The notes under the pieces: model-generated
Databases searched by the model: none
Told to the model about the DNA's origin: nothing
What the model saw: only the letters and a program-made list of their open reading frames with translations
Source: Lacticaseibacillus casei DSM 20011 = JCM 1134 = ATCC 393
Lineage (GTDB): Bacteria; Bacillota; Bacilli; Lactobacillales; Lactobacillaceae
Direction: 5' to 3'
DNA: 64,000 bases
Assembly (NCBI RefSeq): GCF_000829055.1
Contig: NZ_AP012544.1
Location: 1,488,001-1,552,000 of the forward strand
Shown: piece after piece, positions 51,201 to 60,308 of the stretch
Layout: every line of letters begins with the position of its first letter
Position numbering within the stretch: the first letter of the stretch is position 1
Program-made: the position numbers and the translations under genes

Positions 51201-51847
51201 TGATAGTCCTTGGCCAGTGAGGCTTGCTCTCGCAGTGGTTCAACCTGATGCTTCAACTCGACAATAATGTCATTAATTCGCGCCAGATTATCGTCATTGC
51301 TGGCTAATTCGCGCTCAGCTTTGGTTTTCTGTTGCTTATATTTATAAACGCCAGCGGCTTCTTCGATGATGCCCCGGCGTTCTTCTGGTTTGCTATTAAA
51401 AATCGCTTCAACCCGGCCTTGCGAGATAAACGAAAAACTCTCACGCCCCAAGCCGGAATCCATGAACAGATCGACAATGTCCTTCAATCGAACATCTTGA
51501 TTATTGAGCAGAAATTCCGAGGTGCCATCGCGATACAATCGGCGCGTCACCGAAACTTCGGCTGGCTGATTTTTGAGATAACCATCGCTGTTGTCGAAGG
51601 TCATGGTAACCGCCGCACGATTCAAAGCAGGTCGGCTGTCCGTACCTGCAAAGATAACATCACCCATTCGCTCGCCGCGCAGGCTTTTGGCACTTTGCTC
51701 GCCTAATGCCCAGCGAATCGCCTCGGTGATGTTACTTTTTCCACTACCATTTGGCCCAACAATCCCAGTCAGACCGGATACAAAATCAATTTCGGTTTTA
51801 TCTGCAAATGATTTGAAGCCATTAATGATCAAACGCTTTAATTCCAT
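48293..51847 (-). CDS. smc: Chromosome segregation protein SMC, 1184 aa
   Basis: Condensin ATPase. GPNGSGKSN at 31-39 (Walker A), long coiled coils rich in Gln/Ala/Lys (about 170-500 and 660-1010), hinge centred near 515-640 (GVIGAVAELLEVPTAYQQAFDLALG), then signature SLLSGGERALTA and Walker B FSILDEVEASLDD at the C-terminus. Length is usual. Between rnc and ftsY as in other Firmicutes. Confidence 0.98.
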   Translation of the reverse strand: MELKRLIINGFKSFADKTEIDFVSGLTGIVGPNGSGKSNITEAIRWALGEQSAKSLRGERMGDVIFAGTDSRPALNRAAVTMTFDNSDGYLKNQPAEVSVTRRLYRDGTSEFLLNNQDVRLKDIVDLFMDSGLGRESFSFISQGRVEAIFNSKPEERRGIIEEAAGVYKYKQQKTKAERELASNDDNLARINDIIVELKHQVEPLREQASLAKDYQQQTADYKKIHQTLLALEIEQLAAEQEKTQGEAKVTKATIAALTAKVKDLENQSEQLSAVDHQHEERLNQLNDQVLSRSMKLENLSGEANLSSERSANAAAALADLKDRLTHAQQALAEANQRLADLTKQLDASQKKQQDLKEQLAQQKQASQDPAALNRQLESVQNHYIDLLKTQADNKNAQAALQKDQQLAASQNAAHDRRIYELSKQAQDQEAKVNTLLSQQQKLQAKAETQQTAVEEAKTKLNQLQQNRSAQQQTYQDEMATYQRARARYETLSELNEDYAGFYNGVRVVLKHKATLPGVIGAVAELLEVPTAYQQAFDLALGSNLQAIVTRDEAAAQRAISLLKQQRAGRATFLPAAVMRPRELPSAVLQLVKGADGFLGTGLQLAQYPADLKSVMANLLGSVLIVDTLPHAITIANTTHHRYRIVTTAGDILNPGGSLTGGQVKQGRQASPLARNQEARHLKTQLQELVEDLKKKQTALTELTKQENTAQTAWQDAQAQSQALAADLTAITSQHTAQAETLRQARRQLAAAQQANTAQADLSAKMTELHQAGKKIARDIEEAQAEIEQLKAAAAAAADSRSKQAAAENALKTKLAVVTNDLQTLHDQHQQWQTQARDANEQITELQQRIEHITATAKETAAEKASRTATIAKLQEELKQLKAEQTKVTQTKAANRGKLSEISARITTTYEQQHQAMATSEQQAVALNRVKLGLDARLNTLAEDYQLTYEAAKAAVAPDHAPIPELKSKLKLLKRGIDELGPVNLNAIEQFKEVNQRYEFLTKQQDDLLAAKQQLEETMHELDETVKTRFKNMFDQTNSAFEAIFPQMFGGGHAHLSLTDPDDLLATGIEISAQPPGKKLTRLSLLSGGERALTAIVLLFAILKVRPVPFSILDEVEASLDDVNVNRFGEFLRHYASATQFIVITHRHGTMVAANVLYGVTMQESGVSRIMAVSLDQSQKEATS

Positions 51848-51866
51848 GATGACCCCATTCTAGTTC

Positions 51867-52562
51867 TTACTTTTTCAAGCGGGCTAAAGCCGCCTTGGCT
51901 GCAGCTTGCTCAGCCGCTTTTTTATTCTTACCGAACCCGGTCCCTAATACTCGGCCTTCAACTTCAACATCAACGTGAAATTGCCGTTCATGGGCAGGAC
52001 CTTTTTCATCCAGGAGGTGATACACAATCGCCACATCACCATTTTGCTGCAGGGTTTCCTGTAATGCAGTCTTATGATCCTGGTTAGCCGAAAACTCACC
52101 GGCATCAATCTTAGGAAAAATGATCTGTTCGGCAAATTTGATATTGGCTTTACGGCCTTGATCCAAGTACAAGGCACCGTTAAATGCTTCAAACAAGTCT
52201 TCCAGCAACGTCAATCGCTTGCGGGCACCGGCTTTTTCTTCACCTTTTCCCAGCTTAATATAGCGATCAAAATGCGCCTCTTTTGAAAACGCCGAAAAGG
52301 CTGCAGTTTGAACCGCGGCAGCACGGATACGGGTCAGATCACCTTCCGGCTTATCCGGAAACTTACGATATAGATAGTCAGAAACGGTCAGTTCAAGCAC
52401 CGCGTCACCAAGAAATTCAAGTCGCTCGTTATCTTTTAACCCTAATTCTTTGTGTTCATTAACATACGAGGAATGCGTGAAGGCTTCATCCAATAGACTG
52501 AGATCGTGAAATTCAATCCCATAACGCTGACGCAATTCACTCACAAACTCTGAGGCAACCAT
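51867..52562 (-). CDS. rnc: Ribonuclease III, 231 aa
   Basis: Double-strand RNA endonuclease of rRNA maturation. [13 protein letters not shown] at 45-57 is the catalytic motif; the C-terminal dsRNA-binding domain covers about 160-229 and ends [17 protein letters not shown] promoter just upstream overlaps the oppA terminator. Confidence 0.98.
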   Translation of the reverse strand: MVASEFVSELRQRYGIEFHDLSLLDEAFTHSSYVNEHKELGLKDNERLEFLGDAVLELTVSDYLYRKFPDKPEGDLTRIRAAAVQTAAFSAFSKEAHFDRYIKLGKGEEKAGARKRLTLLEDLFEAFNGALYLDQGRKANIKFAEQIIFPKIDAGEFSANQDHKTALQETLQQNGDVAIVYHLLDEKGPAHERQFHVDVEVEGRVLGTGFGKNKKAAEQAAAKAALARLKK

Positions 52563-52590
52563 GAAGAGCCCTCCTTTTTATCACCTTCTA

Positions 52591-52596
52591 ATTATA
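52591..52596 (-). promoter_or_regulatory. Candidate promoter of rnc-smc-ftsY
   Basis: Minus strand TATAAT, 29 bases before the rnc start; -35 weak and overlapping the T run of the neighbouring hairpin. Confidence 0.5.
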
Positions 52597-52608
52597 CAAG
52601 AGCGCACC

Positions 52609-52640
52609 AAAAAAGACACCTGCGATTGCAGATGCCTTTT
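52609..52640 (-). terminator. Terminator of oppA
   Basis: Minus strand AAAAGGCATCTGC pairs with GCAGGTGTCTTTT, followed by TT. Confidence 0.88.
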
Positions 52641-52653
52641 AGAGGTACTTTGA

Positions 52654-54444
52654 CTAGTTCTTCGCTGTGCTGGTGCTGGTAACAGCAATCTTAGCCCAGT
52701 TCAGGTTGTTAGCCGAAGCATAGTCAACGCTAGCATTCTTCACGCGCTTGTTAACCGGGAAGATTTGCTGACGATACAGTGTTGGGATAACAAAGGCTTC
52801 ATCTTGGGCGTATTCTTGCCATGCCCGGAAGGCCTTGTTCCGATAACTCTGATTCATTGCCTTTGAGCCATCAATGTCATTTAACAATTGCGTGTTCTTG
52901 TCCGAAACGAAACGCGTGTAGTTAAATGGTGCCTTTTGTGAGTAGAGATCCATTGGTGATGGGTCAGATGACAATTGCCATGCAGCTTGATAAACATCGA
53001 CGCTCTTATCATCCTTCTGAACCTTGTCATAGAAGGAATTGAATTCCATTGGACGACCGGTTGTTAACTTGACACGTAAGCCGATCTTCTTCCATTGCTG
53101 AACATAATCTTGAGCCAACGGTGTAGCCGTTGAACCACCGGCCATGGTAGCAAAGTTAATAGTCAACTTCTTACCATTCGGATCGGTCCGATAACCATCT
53201 TTGCCTTTCTTGTAGCCAGCCTTGTCAAGTAAGCTATTAGCTTTCTTGATATTAAGATCATAACCCTTGAGGTCAGCATGAGCTTTACCAAAGATAGGAG
53301 GAATCAACGTTGTTGCACGAGAACGGGTACCATTGTAGAACTTAGAAGCAACCTCATCATTGTTGAGCGCATAACCCATGGCCTGACGTAGGCTCTTGTT
53401 GGCCATCTTTGCCTTAGGATTATAAACATTTTCGCTCTTACTATCGTCCCATTTACCTAACTTAAAGCCGATGTAAGTATAAATCAGACCTTGACGACCT
53501 AAGTTTTGATAACCCTTAACACTCTTCCAATCGTTCCATGTATCAGTTGGCATTTCATAAACCAGATCGTACTTGTGATTTTTAAGCGCAGATGCACTGG
53601 AAGCAGAAGAAACATTCTCAAAGGTGATCTTGTCCAATTTAGGCTTGCCATTCCAATAATACTTGTTAGGCGTATATTGAACGCTTTGGCCTGCAACAAT
53701 CTTGCTCATCTTGTATGGGCCAAAGAAAAGCGGATGCTTACGAATCTTGTCGCTTGATTCCAGCTTATCGAAAGCCACGTCATGCAAGTAGTGATAAGGT
53801 GCGGCACTTTCTAGGAAGTAACCATTGCCGGATGTGTTGAACGAAGGTTTCATTTCCTTGAAATGAATAACCAGCGTGTCGCCATTGTCACCTTTAGGCA
53901 TGGTTAATCCAGAAATCGAATCGGCTTTACCTTCATGGTATTCGGTTAAGCCTTCAATATTCTGGAGAGATTCAGTATAACGTTGACTCTTGGTTGCTTT
54001 GTTCGCAATGATCTCGTATGCATAAACCAAATCACGTGCAACAACCGGTTGGCCATCCGACCACTTGACATTTGGCTTAATCGTTACAGTGACTGTTTTG
54101 GCATTATTGTCTTGCTTCAATGTGGCAGCACCTTTGTTGTTGAACTTAAAGGTGCTGTTGTAAGCAAAAAGACTTTCAGCCGCAGGATACATATAATCAT
54201 TATCATATGCATCCGTATAAAGCTCCTCGTTGAAAACCCCCTTAAATGGTGAGTCGTCAACGACACCGACATTAAGAGTACCACCCTTAATTGCCTTTTT
54301 GGTGTTGTTATAAGAGATCGGTAATTTCACAGCCTTATTAGATGTACTTGAGCTGGAGTTCGAACTCTTACTGCCACAGGCTACCAAGGTGATGGATAAA
54401 GCGGTAGCGAGCGTGATCATTCCGAGCACAGAACGCTTTTTCAT
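52654..54444 (-). CDS. oppA: Oligopeptide ABC transporter substrate-binding lipoprotein OppA, 596 aa
   Basis: Extracellular peptide-binding lipoprotein. Signal peptide with lipobox LVAC, so lipidated Cys23, and a Ser/Asn-rich linker. SBP_bac_5 domain (solute-binding family 5) with the typical DGQPVVARDLVYAYE segment and the tail of the family. Length is normal. It has its own promoter at 54509-54538 in addition to the opp operon promoter, as expected for the most abundant component. Confidence 0.96.
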   Translation of the reverse strand: MKKRSVLGMITLATALSITLVACGSKSSNSSSSTSNKAVKLPISYNNTKKAIKGGTLNVGVVDDSPFKGVFNEELYTDAYDNDYMYPAAESLFAYNSTFKFNNKGAATLKQDNNAKTVTVTIKPNVKWSDGQPVVARDLVYAYEIIANKATKSQRYTESLQNIEGLTEYHEGKADSISGLTMPKGDNGDTLVIHFKEMKPSFNTSGNGYFLESAAPYHYLHDVAFDKLESSDKIRKHPLFFGPYKMSKIVAGQSVQYTPNKYYWNGKPKLDKITFENVSSASSASALKNHKYDLVYEMPTDTWNDWKSVKGYQNLGRQGLIYTYIGFKLGKWDDSKSENVYNPKAKMANKSLRQAMGYALNNDEVASKFYNGTRSRATTLIPPIFGKAHADLKGYDLNIKKANSLLDKAGYKKGKDGYRTDPNGKKLTINFATMAGGSTATPLAQDYVQQWKKIGLRVKLTTGRPMEFNSFYDKVQKDDKSVDVYQAAWQLSSDPSPMDLYSQKAPFNYTRFVSDKNTQLLNDIDGSKAMNQSYRNKAFRAWQEYAQDEAFVIPTLYRQQIFPVNKRVKNASVDYASANNLNWAKIAVTSTSTAKN

Positions 54445-54508
54445 ACTTTTTCCCCCTTCCGCGCCGTCATCGCAATATGTAAGCGAGGCAACGCTTCATG
54501 TGAGTTAA

Positions 54509-54538
54509 ATGATAGCATAATTAGAGCGGAATGGCCAA
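54509..54538 (-). promoter_or_regulatory. Separate promoter of oppA
   Basis: Minus strand TTGGCC (54533-54538), 18-base spacer ending TGC, TATCAT (54509-54514), extended -10. Confidence 0.75.
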
Positions 54539-54569
54539 TGTTTCGCCACAAATTTTTCTTTTTTTCTTC

Positions 54570-54608
54570 AAAAATAAAGAGCCACCCAGTTTTGTCTGAG
54601 TGTCTCTT
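54570..54608 (-). terminator. Terminator between oppC and oppA
   Basis: Minus strand AAGAGACACTCAG pairs with CTGGGTGGCTCTT, followed by TATTTTT. Confidence 0.8.
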
Positions 54609-54636
54609 CATGAAATTTCAGAAAAAGTAAATCAAC

Positions 54637-55548
54637 TTAACCACGCCGCTGCCGTGAATCCGCCGCGCGCCGCAAAGCCTGGCCCACAAAGTTAATTGAT
54701 AGTGACAGTGTCAGCAAGACCAGCACTGCAGGGAACCAAACCCACCAACGATCAAAGATCAAATCAGGATTTGAAGCGTAACCGATTAAGGTCCCCAAAC
54801 TAGGTGTATCCATTGGTAGCCCAAAGCCCAAGAAAGAAAGTGCCGTCTCAATCCCAATAGAACTGGCAATCGTCAAGGTTAAGTCGGTTATAATCAATGA
54901 ACTTATATTTGGCAAAACACCGGTAAACATGATTTTGAAGTTCGATGTTCCTGATGTTTTTGAGGCCATGACGTATTCACTACGCGCTTCCGATAGCACT
55001 AACGAGCGCATTAGTCGAGTCGTGGTCATCCAGTAAAAAGCAGACATAATTAAAATGATGCTAATAACGTTATACTGCGGAACGATGGTGACTAACACAA
55101 TGATAACTAGCAACGACGGAATAATCATCCAAAAGTCAACTAGTCGCATGATCACAGAATCGATCCAACCACCGAAATATCCAGAAATTGTTCCAAGCAC
55201 GACGCCAACAAACTCGATGATTAAAGCAACGGAAATCCCGATAGTAATTGAGTTGCGGGCAGCAAAGAACAAATATTTGAACATATCCCGGCCACCTTCA
55301 TCGGTTCCGAGAATATACCCATTGACACCAGGTGCCGTATAACGATCCATGATACTAACCTGTGTTGCACCGCCAACGTTAAACAGCATTGAGCCAATAA
55401 ACGCAGCTAGAATAATGGCTACCGCTAAGAATAGTGAGACCACAGCAACCCTGTCTTTGCGGAATTCGTTCAGAATCACCTTGAAGTTAGAAGGTGATTG
55501 TCCAATTTTTGTGGTGTTAGCCGCCACTTCATTTGCATTGTTTTGCAT
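54637..55548 (-). CDS. oppC: Oligopeptide ABC transporter permease OppC, 303 aa
   Basis: One N-terminal and about five further membrane segments; EAA-loop region EYVMASKTSGTSNFKIMFTGVLPNI is diagnostic. The N-terminal cytoplasmic part (about 1-40) is longer than in OppB. Downstream of oppB after a 16-base gap. Confidence 0.96.
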   Translation of the reverse strand: MQNNANEVAANTTKIGQSPSNFKVILNEFRKDRVAVVSLFLAVAIILAAFIGSMLFNVGGATQVSIMDRYTAPGVNGYILGTDEGGRDMFKYLFFAARNSITIGISVALIIEFVGVVLGTISGYFGGWIDSVIMRLVDFWMIIPSLLVIIVLVTIVPQYNVISIILIMSAFYWMTTTRLMRSLVLSEARSEYVMASKTSGTSNFKIMFTGVLPNISSLIITDLTLTIASSIGIETALSFLGFGLPMDTPSLGTLIGYASNPDLIFDRWWVWFPAVLVLLTLSLSINFVGQALRRAADSRQRRG

Positions 55549-55564
55549 AAACTTTCCCCACCTT

Positions 55565-56527
55565 CTACTCGATCCGGATCCGCGGATCCACGATACTCAT
55601 GATGATATCTGACAGTAAGTTACCAAGCAACGTCAGGAAGCCGAACAAAAGCACCAGCGAGATAACCACCGGATAATCACGGCTGGTCATCGACGAAACA
55701 AAGAGTTGACCCATTCCAGGATAACTGAAGACTGTTTCCAAGATGACGGAGCCGCCCAGCAGGCTGGTAATTTGATTACCCATGAACGCTGCAATCGGCA
55801 ATAAGGAATTACGCAAAATATGTTTATCAAAAATAACGCGGGCCGGCACACCTTTAGAACGAGCGGTCCGAACAAAGTCCTGGTGAGTATTATCGATGAC
55901 CCCGGTACGCAGATACTGAATCGTACTTGGCGTCGTGATAATCCCCGCGACTAACGCCGGTAGAATCATGTGATAGATCCGATCCCAGACATAGCCCAGT
56001 GTTCCCGGATTATACGTTGACGACACACTCCCGCCGGTTGGGAACCATTGTAAGAAGAAGCCGAAGAAAATGAGCCCTAACAGATAGAAAACAAATGGTG
56101 GTACGGCCATCAAAATGAAGGATGCAACCGAAATTGCAGAATCTCGTTTACTGCCTTCATAACGGCCGGCAATCACACCGGCTGGAATGGCGATAACATA
56201 GAGAATCACCGTTGACATCAATGCCAGCCAGAATGTGTTCACAGCCCGTTCACCGATCAGACCAGTTACCGACCGTTTATAAACGAAGCTCTGACCCAAA
56301 TCACCATGGAACATGTTGCCAACCCATTTGACATATTGAATATACCACGGGTCATTCAAGCCATATTGTTGACGTAAGGCCGCCATCTGCGCTGCGCTTT
56401 GCCCTTGCTGAAAATTACCGGATAACGGATCCCCTGGCATCATTTTCGACAGGACGAAAACCAGCACACTCAGTAAAATCAATTGCGGGATCATGATTAA
56501 GATCCGGCGTAGAATTGTTTTCCACAT
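55565..56527 (-). CDS. oppB: Oligopeptide ABC transporter permease OppB, 320 aa
   Basis: Six membrane segments; EAA loop HQDFVRTARSKGVPARVIFDKHILRNSLLP is visible. Start ATG overlaps the oppF stop (TAATG type, same base 56527). Confidence 0.96.
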   Translation of the reverse strand: MWKTILRRILIMIPQLILLSVLVFVLSKMMPGDPLSGNFQQGQSAAQMAALRQQYGLNDPWYIQYVKWVGNMFHGDLGQSFVYKRSVTGLIGERAVNTFWLALMSTVILYVIAIPAGVIAGRYEGSKRDSAISVASFILMAVPPFVFYLLGLIFFGFFLQWFPTGGSVSSTYNPGTLGYVWDRIYHMILPALVAGIITTPSTIQYLRTGVIDNTHQDFVRTARSKGVPARVIFDKHILRNSLLPIAAFMGNQITSLLGGSVILETVFSYPGMGQLFVSSMTSRDYPVVISLVLLFGFLTLLGNLLSDIIMSIVDPRIRIE

Positions 56528-57480
56528 TAATCATGCACTCCCTTCATCGTTGAATCTGGCAGCGCAACGTAATGTGTATCGGAAATCTTCTGGAGATCCA
56601 AAACGCGGCCTTCCTTTGAATAATATTTAGATTCCTCTTCTTTAAAAATGCGTTCAACTTCACGCCGATGCTCTTTGTTCTTTTCCCGATCGTCAGGGTT
56701 AACATCAGGAATCGCGGATAAAAGCCGTTGCGTGTAAATATGTTGCGGATGGTTATAAATATCTTCGCGCGTTCCGATTTCAACGAAGCGGCCACGATGC
56801 ATGATCGCCATCTTTTTACACATGTGCTTCACAACGCCCAAGTCATGTGAAATAAACAAATAAGAAATGTTGTACTCTTCCTGAATGCGTTTCATAAAGT
56901 TCAGCACTTGCGCTTGAACGGACAAATCCAGTGCCGATACGGGTTCGTCGGCGATAATCAACTTAGGATTCGTCGCCATGGCCCGGGCAACCCCGATCCG
57001 CTGACGCTGGCCGCCGGAAAATTCATGCGGATACTTGTACAAAGCATCACTCGGCATCCCAACGATATCCAGTAATTCCTGAACACGATGACGCTCCTCG
57101 TCTTTGGTCAGGTTCTGAAAATTACGAATCGGCTCAGCAATGATATCTTCAATGCGCTTACGGGGATTCAGGCTGGATAGCGAATCCTGGAAAATCATCT
57201 GCACGTCCTTGTTGTACTGCATGTGCTTGCGAACGCTGCGCTTGGTGATGTCCTGACCTTTGTACATGATCGAACCGGACGTCACCGGCTCCAGTCCAAC
57301 AATCGCTTTGCCGGTTGTCGATTTGCCTGAACCGGACTCGCCAATCAGGCCATATGTTTCGCCTTGCTCAATGTCAAAATCGATCCCATCGACTGCCAGC
57401 ACGTGATCTGTCACCCGGTTAAAGAAGCCGGAACGAATGGGATAATGTATTTTTAGATTTCTAACTTCAATCATTGCCAT
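56527..57480 (-). CDS. oppF: Oligopeptide ABC transporter ATPase OppF, 317 aa
   Basis: Walker A GESGSGKST at 47-55, signature FSGGQRQRIGVARAM, Walker B LIIADEPVSALD, then the oligopeptide C-terminal extension (PQHIYTQRLLSAIPDVNP). Two bases after oppD. Confidence 0.97.
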   Translation of the reverse strand: MAMIEVRNLKIHYPIRSGFFNRVTDHVLAVDGIDFDIEQGETYGLIGESGSGKSTTGKAIVGLEPVTSGSIMYKGQDITKRSVRKHMQYNKDVQMIFQDSLSSLNPRKRIEDIIAEPIRNFQNLTKDEERHRVQELLDIVGMPSDALYKYPHEFSGGQRQRIGVARAMATNPKLIIADEPVSALDLSVQAQVLNFMKRIQEEYNISYLFISHDLGVVKHMCKKMAIMHRGRFVEIGTREDIYNHPQHIYTQRLLSAIPDVNPDDREKNKEHRREVERIFKEEESKYYSKEGRVLDLQKISDTHYVALPDSTMKGVHD

Positions 57481-57482
57481 AA

Positions 57483-58505
57483 TTACTCACCTTTTTCAGC
57501 CGCTCGGTCGTCATCCGGGAAATAGAAGTCTTTGTAGCACGTGCACTGAACAAAATGATCAGGTGCGACTTCATGCATGGTCGGATGCTCTTCGTGAGCA
57601 GATGCCGGAATCCATGGAATTCGGGGAGCAAATCGGCAGCCTTCCATCTGCATATTCTTCAATGACGGCACCACGCCTTGAATAACGTGTAACTCGTCAT
57701 CATCGGAGTCGGCTTGCGGCATCGACCGCAACAGACTGCGCGTATACGGGTGGGTCGGATGTTTGAAGACATCCATCACTGAGCCACTTTCAACAATCTG
57801 TCCCGCATACATCACCGCCACGCGATCAGCGGTTTCGGCCACAACGCCGAGGTCATGGGTAATTAAAATAATGCCGGAATGCATTTCCCGCTGAATGTCT
57901 TCCAACAAATCCAAAATTTGTGCCTGAATCGTGACATCCAAAGCGGTAGTTGGTTCGTCGGCAATGATAATCGGTGGTTTGCAGGCAATCGCAATCGCAA
58001 TGACAATCCGTTGCCGCATCCCGCCAGACAGTTCATGCGGATAAGAACGTGCCGTCCGTTCAGGATTAGGAATTCCAACTTGATTCAGCAGTTCCAGCAC
58101 CCTTTTATCACGTTCTTCTTTGTTCATCTTGGTATGGTAAACCAGCGTCTCTTCAATTTGCTCGCCAATCCGCATCAACGGATTCAACGCAGCTAACGGA
58201 TCCTGGAAAATCATGCCAATATCCTTACCACGAATCCGATCAAAGAGGGTTTCATTTAACCCGACCAGATTCAGGTTGTTATACAAGATATCACCGGTCA
58301 CTTTTGTATTACGCGGATCATGAAGCCCGATAATACTGGTTGCCAAAGTACTCTTGCCGGAGCCTGATTCACCTACAATCGCCAGAATCTCATCTTTTCG
58401 TAACGTGATGCTGACATCATCGACAGCATCATAAAAAGCATCTCCAAGTCTGAATCCGGTGTGCAGATGTTGCACATCTAGCAGCAAATCTTCAGGTTTA
58501 TCCAA
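57483..58505 (-). CDS. oppD: Oligopeptide ABC transporter ATPase OppD, 340 aa
   Basis: Walker A GESGSGKST at 45-53, signature LSGGMRQRIVIAIAI, Walker B IIIADEPTTALD, C-terminal oligopeptide-type extension with a Cys/Arg motif (MEGCRFAPRIP). The start is TTG at 58505, seven bases after GGAGG; an upstream ATG would put the ribosome site inside the gene. First gene of oppDFBCA. Confidence 0.96.
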   Translation of the reverse strand: MDKPEDLLLDVQHLHTGFRLGDAFYDAVDDVSITLRKDEILAIVGESGSGKSTLATSIIGLHDPRNTKVTGDILYNNLNLVGLNETLFDRIRGKDIGMIFQDPLAALNPLMRIGEQIEETLVYHTKMNKEERDKRVLELLNQVGIPNPERTARSYPHELSGGMRQRIVIAIAIACKPPIIIADEPTTALDVTIQAQILDLLEDIQREMHSGIILITHDLGVVAETADRVAVMYAGQIVESGSVMDVFKHPTHPYTRSLLRSMPQADSDDDELHVIQGVVPSLKNMQMEGCRFAPRIPWIPASAHEEHPTMHEVAPDHFVQCTCYKDFYFPDDDRAAEKGE

Positions 58506-58518
58506 ACGAACTCCTCCT

Positions 58519-58535
58519 TTGCGTCCTTGACGCAA
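58519..58535 (-). promoter_or_regulatory. Hairpin abutting the oppD ribosome site
   Basis: TTGCGTC-N3-GACGCAA is a perfect 7-bp stem two bases upstream of AGGAGG on the minus strand. It may affect oppD translation; function inferred. Confidence 0.45.
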
Positions 58536-58574
58536 GATTAAAACAAGATGAGATTTTCGAAATAATTGTCTCTA

Positions 58575-58603
58575 AGTATAAAGAAATTATAGTGGTTATG
58601 CAA
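58575..58603 (-). promoter_or_regulatory. Promoter of oppDFBCA
   Basis: Minus strand TTGCAT (58598-58603), 17-base spacer, TATACT (58575-58580). The region 58604-58814 upstream shows no convincing operator or gene; a weak AATTTTC-like match (near 58735) is not enough to call CodY. Confidence 0.85.
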
Positions 58604-58814
58604 GCCAAAAATGCGTCCCAACGCCATTGAAGCGCGAAATTTACGAATAAATCCATCAATGATTCGTGCACAAGGATGGCGAGCTTTAAAGAAAATCGAG
58701 CATCCTCAACATGATGCTGCAAGCAGATCATATCAGAAAATTCGGTTTGTTTGAAGAAAACGTCCTTTATAGTCTGCGTGCGGCTCGTAAAAACGAAAGT
58801 GAGTCGCGCTCACC

Positions 58815-58922
58815 ATAACGCGCTCCCCGGCGCAAGAGCCTGCATGTAAGGATCTTGGTCGCAATGCCATTACTCCAAAGACCACTTACACTCCGGCTCC
58901 TAACCGCGCCGGCTCGCGCTCA
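58815..58922. repeat. Dispersed palindromic element, copy G
   Basis: About 108 bp, shortened in the core loop. Read on the minus strand: GAGCGCGAGCCGGCGCGG, middle arm GGAGCC pairs with GGCTCT (one change), core arms with TGTAAG / CTTACA, end GAGCGCGTTATGG. It lies four bases from the acpP terminator and fills much of the 457-base gap before oppD. Confidence 0.88.
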
Positions 58923-58925
58923 CAA

Positions 58926-58952
58926 ATAAAAAAGCCGCCATCACTGGCAGCT
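58926..58952 (-). terminator. Terminator of acpP
   Basis: Minus strand AGCTGCC-N6-GGCGGCT followed by TTTTTATTTG. Confidence 0.85.
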
Positions 58953-58962
58953 CACGCATTCA

Positions 58963-59205
58963 CTATTTTTGATGTGCTTTGATGTAATCAACCGCATCTT
59001 GAACTGTTTGGATCTTTTCCGCATCGTCATCTGGAATTTCCGCGCCGAATGCATCTTCGAGTTCCAAAACAAATTCGACAATGTCAATCGAATCTGCATC
59101 AAGGTCTTGCTTGAAATTCAAGCTTGGACTGATTTTGTCAGGACTTAACTGAAAATGGTCCTGAATCAAGCCTGCGATCTTTTGATAAATTTCGTCTTTA
59201 CTCAT
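58963..59205 (-). CDS. acpP: Acyl carrier protein, 80 aa
   Basis: Carries acyl chains in lipid synthesis. Phosphopantetheine serine is Ser39 in DADSIDIVEFV, with Ile where Leu is usual. Acidic four-helix protein of normal size. ATG 59205 follows GGAGGAG; an upstream in-frame ATG was rejected. 30 bases downstream of plsX. Confidence 0.95.
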   Translation of the reverse strand: MSKDEIYQKIAGLIQDHFQLSPDKISPSLNFKQDLDADSIDIVEFVLELEDAFGAEIPDDDAEKIQTVQDAVDYIKAHQK

Positions 59206-59235
59206 GCCGCTCCTCCATTCATCTGCCAATTTAGT

Positions 59236-60285
59236 TTACTTGTTTCCAGCGTTGTTGTCTACGGCTTTATCAGTGGTTTTCGCTTCGGCAATTTCAGGGT
59301 GAGCGTCAAAATAATCCACCACTTTGGCTACCGTGCCATTTTTAACCATTTTGGCTGTCTGCAGCAAGGTGTAATAAACCGTATCCGCATCAGCCGCGCC
59401 GTGAGCTTTGACCAGCGGCGCTTTAAGCCCAAGCAAGACTGCACCGCCGTATGACGAAATGTCGAAGGTTTGCGCCATTGACTTGAGGTTGTTTTTCAAA
59501 AACAGACCACCTAATTTTCCAGAAACACCGCCATCATAAATGGCACCCTTTAACATGTGCATAACAGTGCGGACAGTGCCTTCAATTGCCTTCAACGTTG
59601 CGTTGCCGGTAAAGCCATCAGTGACGACCACATCGGCAGGTCCGTTGAGAATGTTGCTAGACTCGACGTTGCCCACAAAGTTGATTCCGGGAGCCGCAGC
59701 CAAAAGATCGTGTGCTTCCTGGTGCAGTTTGTCGCCTTTGTTTGCTTCTGTGCCGTTGTTTAAAAGACCCACGCGCGGATTGGCGACGCCGCGAACGTCT
59801 TTAGCGTAGTAGCTGCCCATGATCGCGTATTGCAACAAATGATACGGGCGATTTTCAGCATTGGCACCAACGTCCAACATCACAAAGCCTTTGCCGTCAA
59901 TAGTCGGCAACGTTGGCAACAAACCCGGCCGTTCAATGGCCTTGATCCGGCCGATAATGAATAAACCAGCTGCCAATAACGCCCCGGTGGATCCTAGTGA
60001 AACCATCGCGGCCGCGTCGCCTTGTTTAACTGCTTGCGCCGCCAACACCATCGAAGCTTGTTTCTTGCGCCGAATCGCCCGAACCGGTTCATCGTCACTG
60101 TTAATCTTCTCGGCCGTGTGCACGATCGTCAGCCGATCCTGATTATGAATCAAAGGTTTGATTTTCGCTTCATCCCCATAGAGGATAAATTCTAAATCCG
60201 CGTCATGGTCGCGTGCTTTTTCCGTTCCGGCAATCACAACTTCCGGAGCGTGGTCACCGCCCATTGCATCAATTGCAATTTTCAT
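59236..60285 (-). CDS. plsX: Phosphate acyltransferase PlsX, 349 aa
   Basis: Converts acyl-ACP to acyl phosphate, first step of phospholipid synthesis with Pls[21 protein letters not shown] starts the protein and [27 protein letters not shown] follows. Length is usual, with a short Asp/Asn-rich tail. Between recG and acpP. Confidence 0.97.
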   Translation of the reverse strand: MKIAIDAMGGDHAPEVVIAGTEKARDHDADLEFILYGDEAKIKPLIHNQDRLTIVHTAEKINSDDEPVRAIRRKKQASMVLAAQAVKQGDAAAMVSLGSTGALLAAGLFIIGRIKAIERPGLLPTLPTIDGKGFVMLDVGANAENRPYHLLQYAIMGSYYAKDVRGVANPRVGLLNNGTEANKGDKLHQEAHDLLAAAPGINFVGNVESSNILNGPADVVVTDGFTGNATLKAIEGTVRTVMHMLKGAIYDGGVSGKLGGLFLKNNLKSMAQTFDISSYGGAVLLGLKAPLVKAHGAADADTVYYTLLQTAKMVKNGTVAKVVDYFDAHPEIAEAKTTDKAVDNNAGNK

Positions 60286-60308
60286 AAAATCCTTCGTTCC
60301 TTTCGCAT

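Noticed and set aside
58498..58731. Minus-strand frame of 77 codons upstream of oppD
   Set aside because: It covers the oppD promoter and hairpin and overlaps the start of oppD; no ribosome site.
58730..58745. Possible CodY box upstream of opp
   Set aside because: Only AATTTTCTGA matches; four mismatches to the 15-base consensus and it lies about 130 bases from the promoter.
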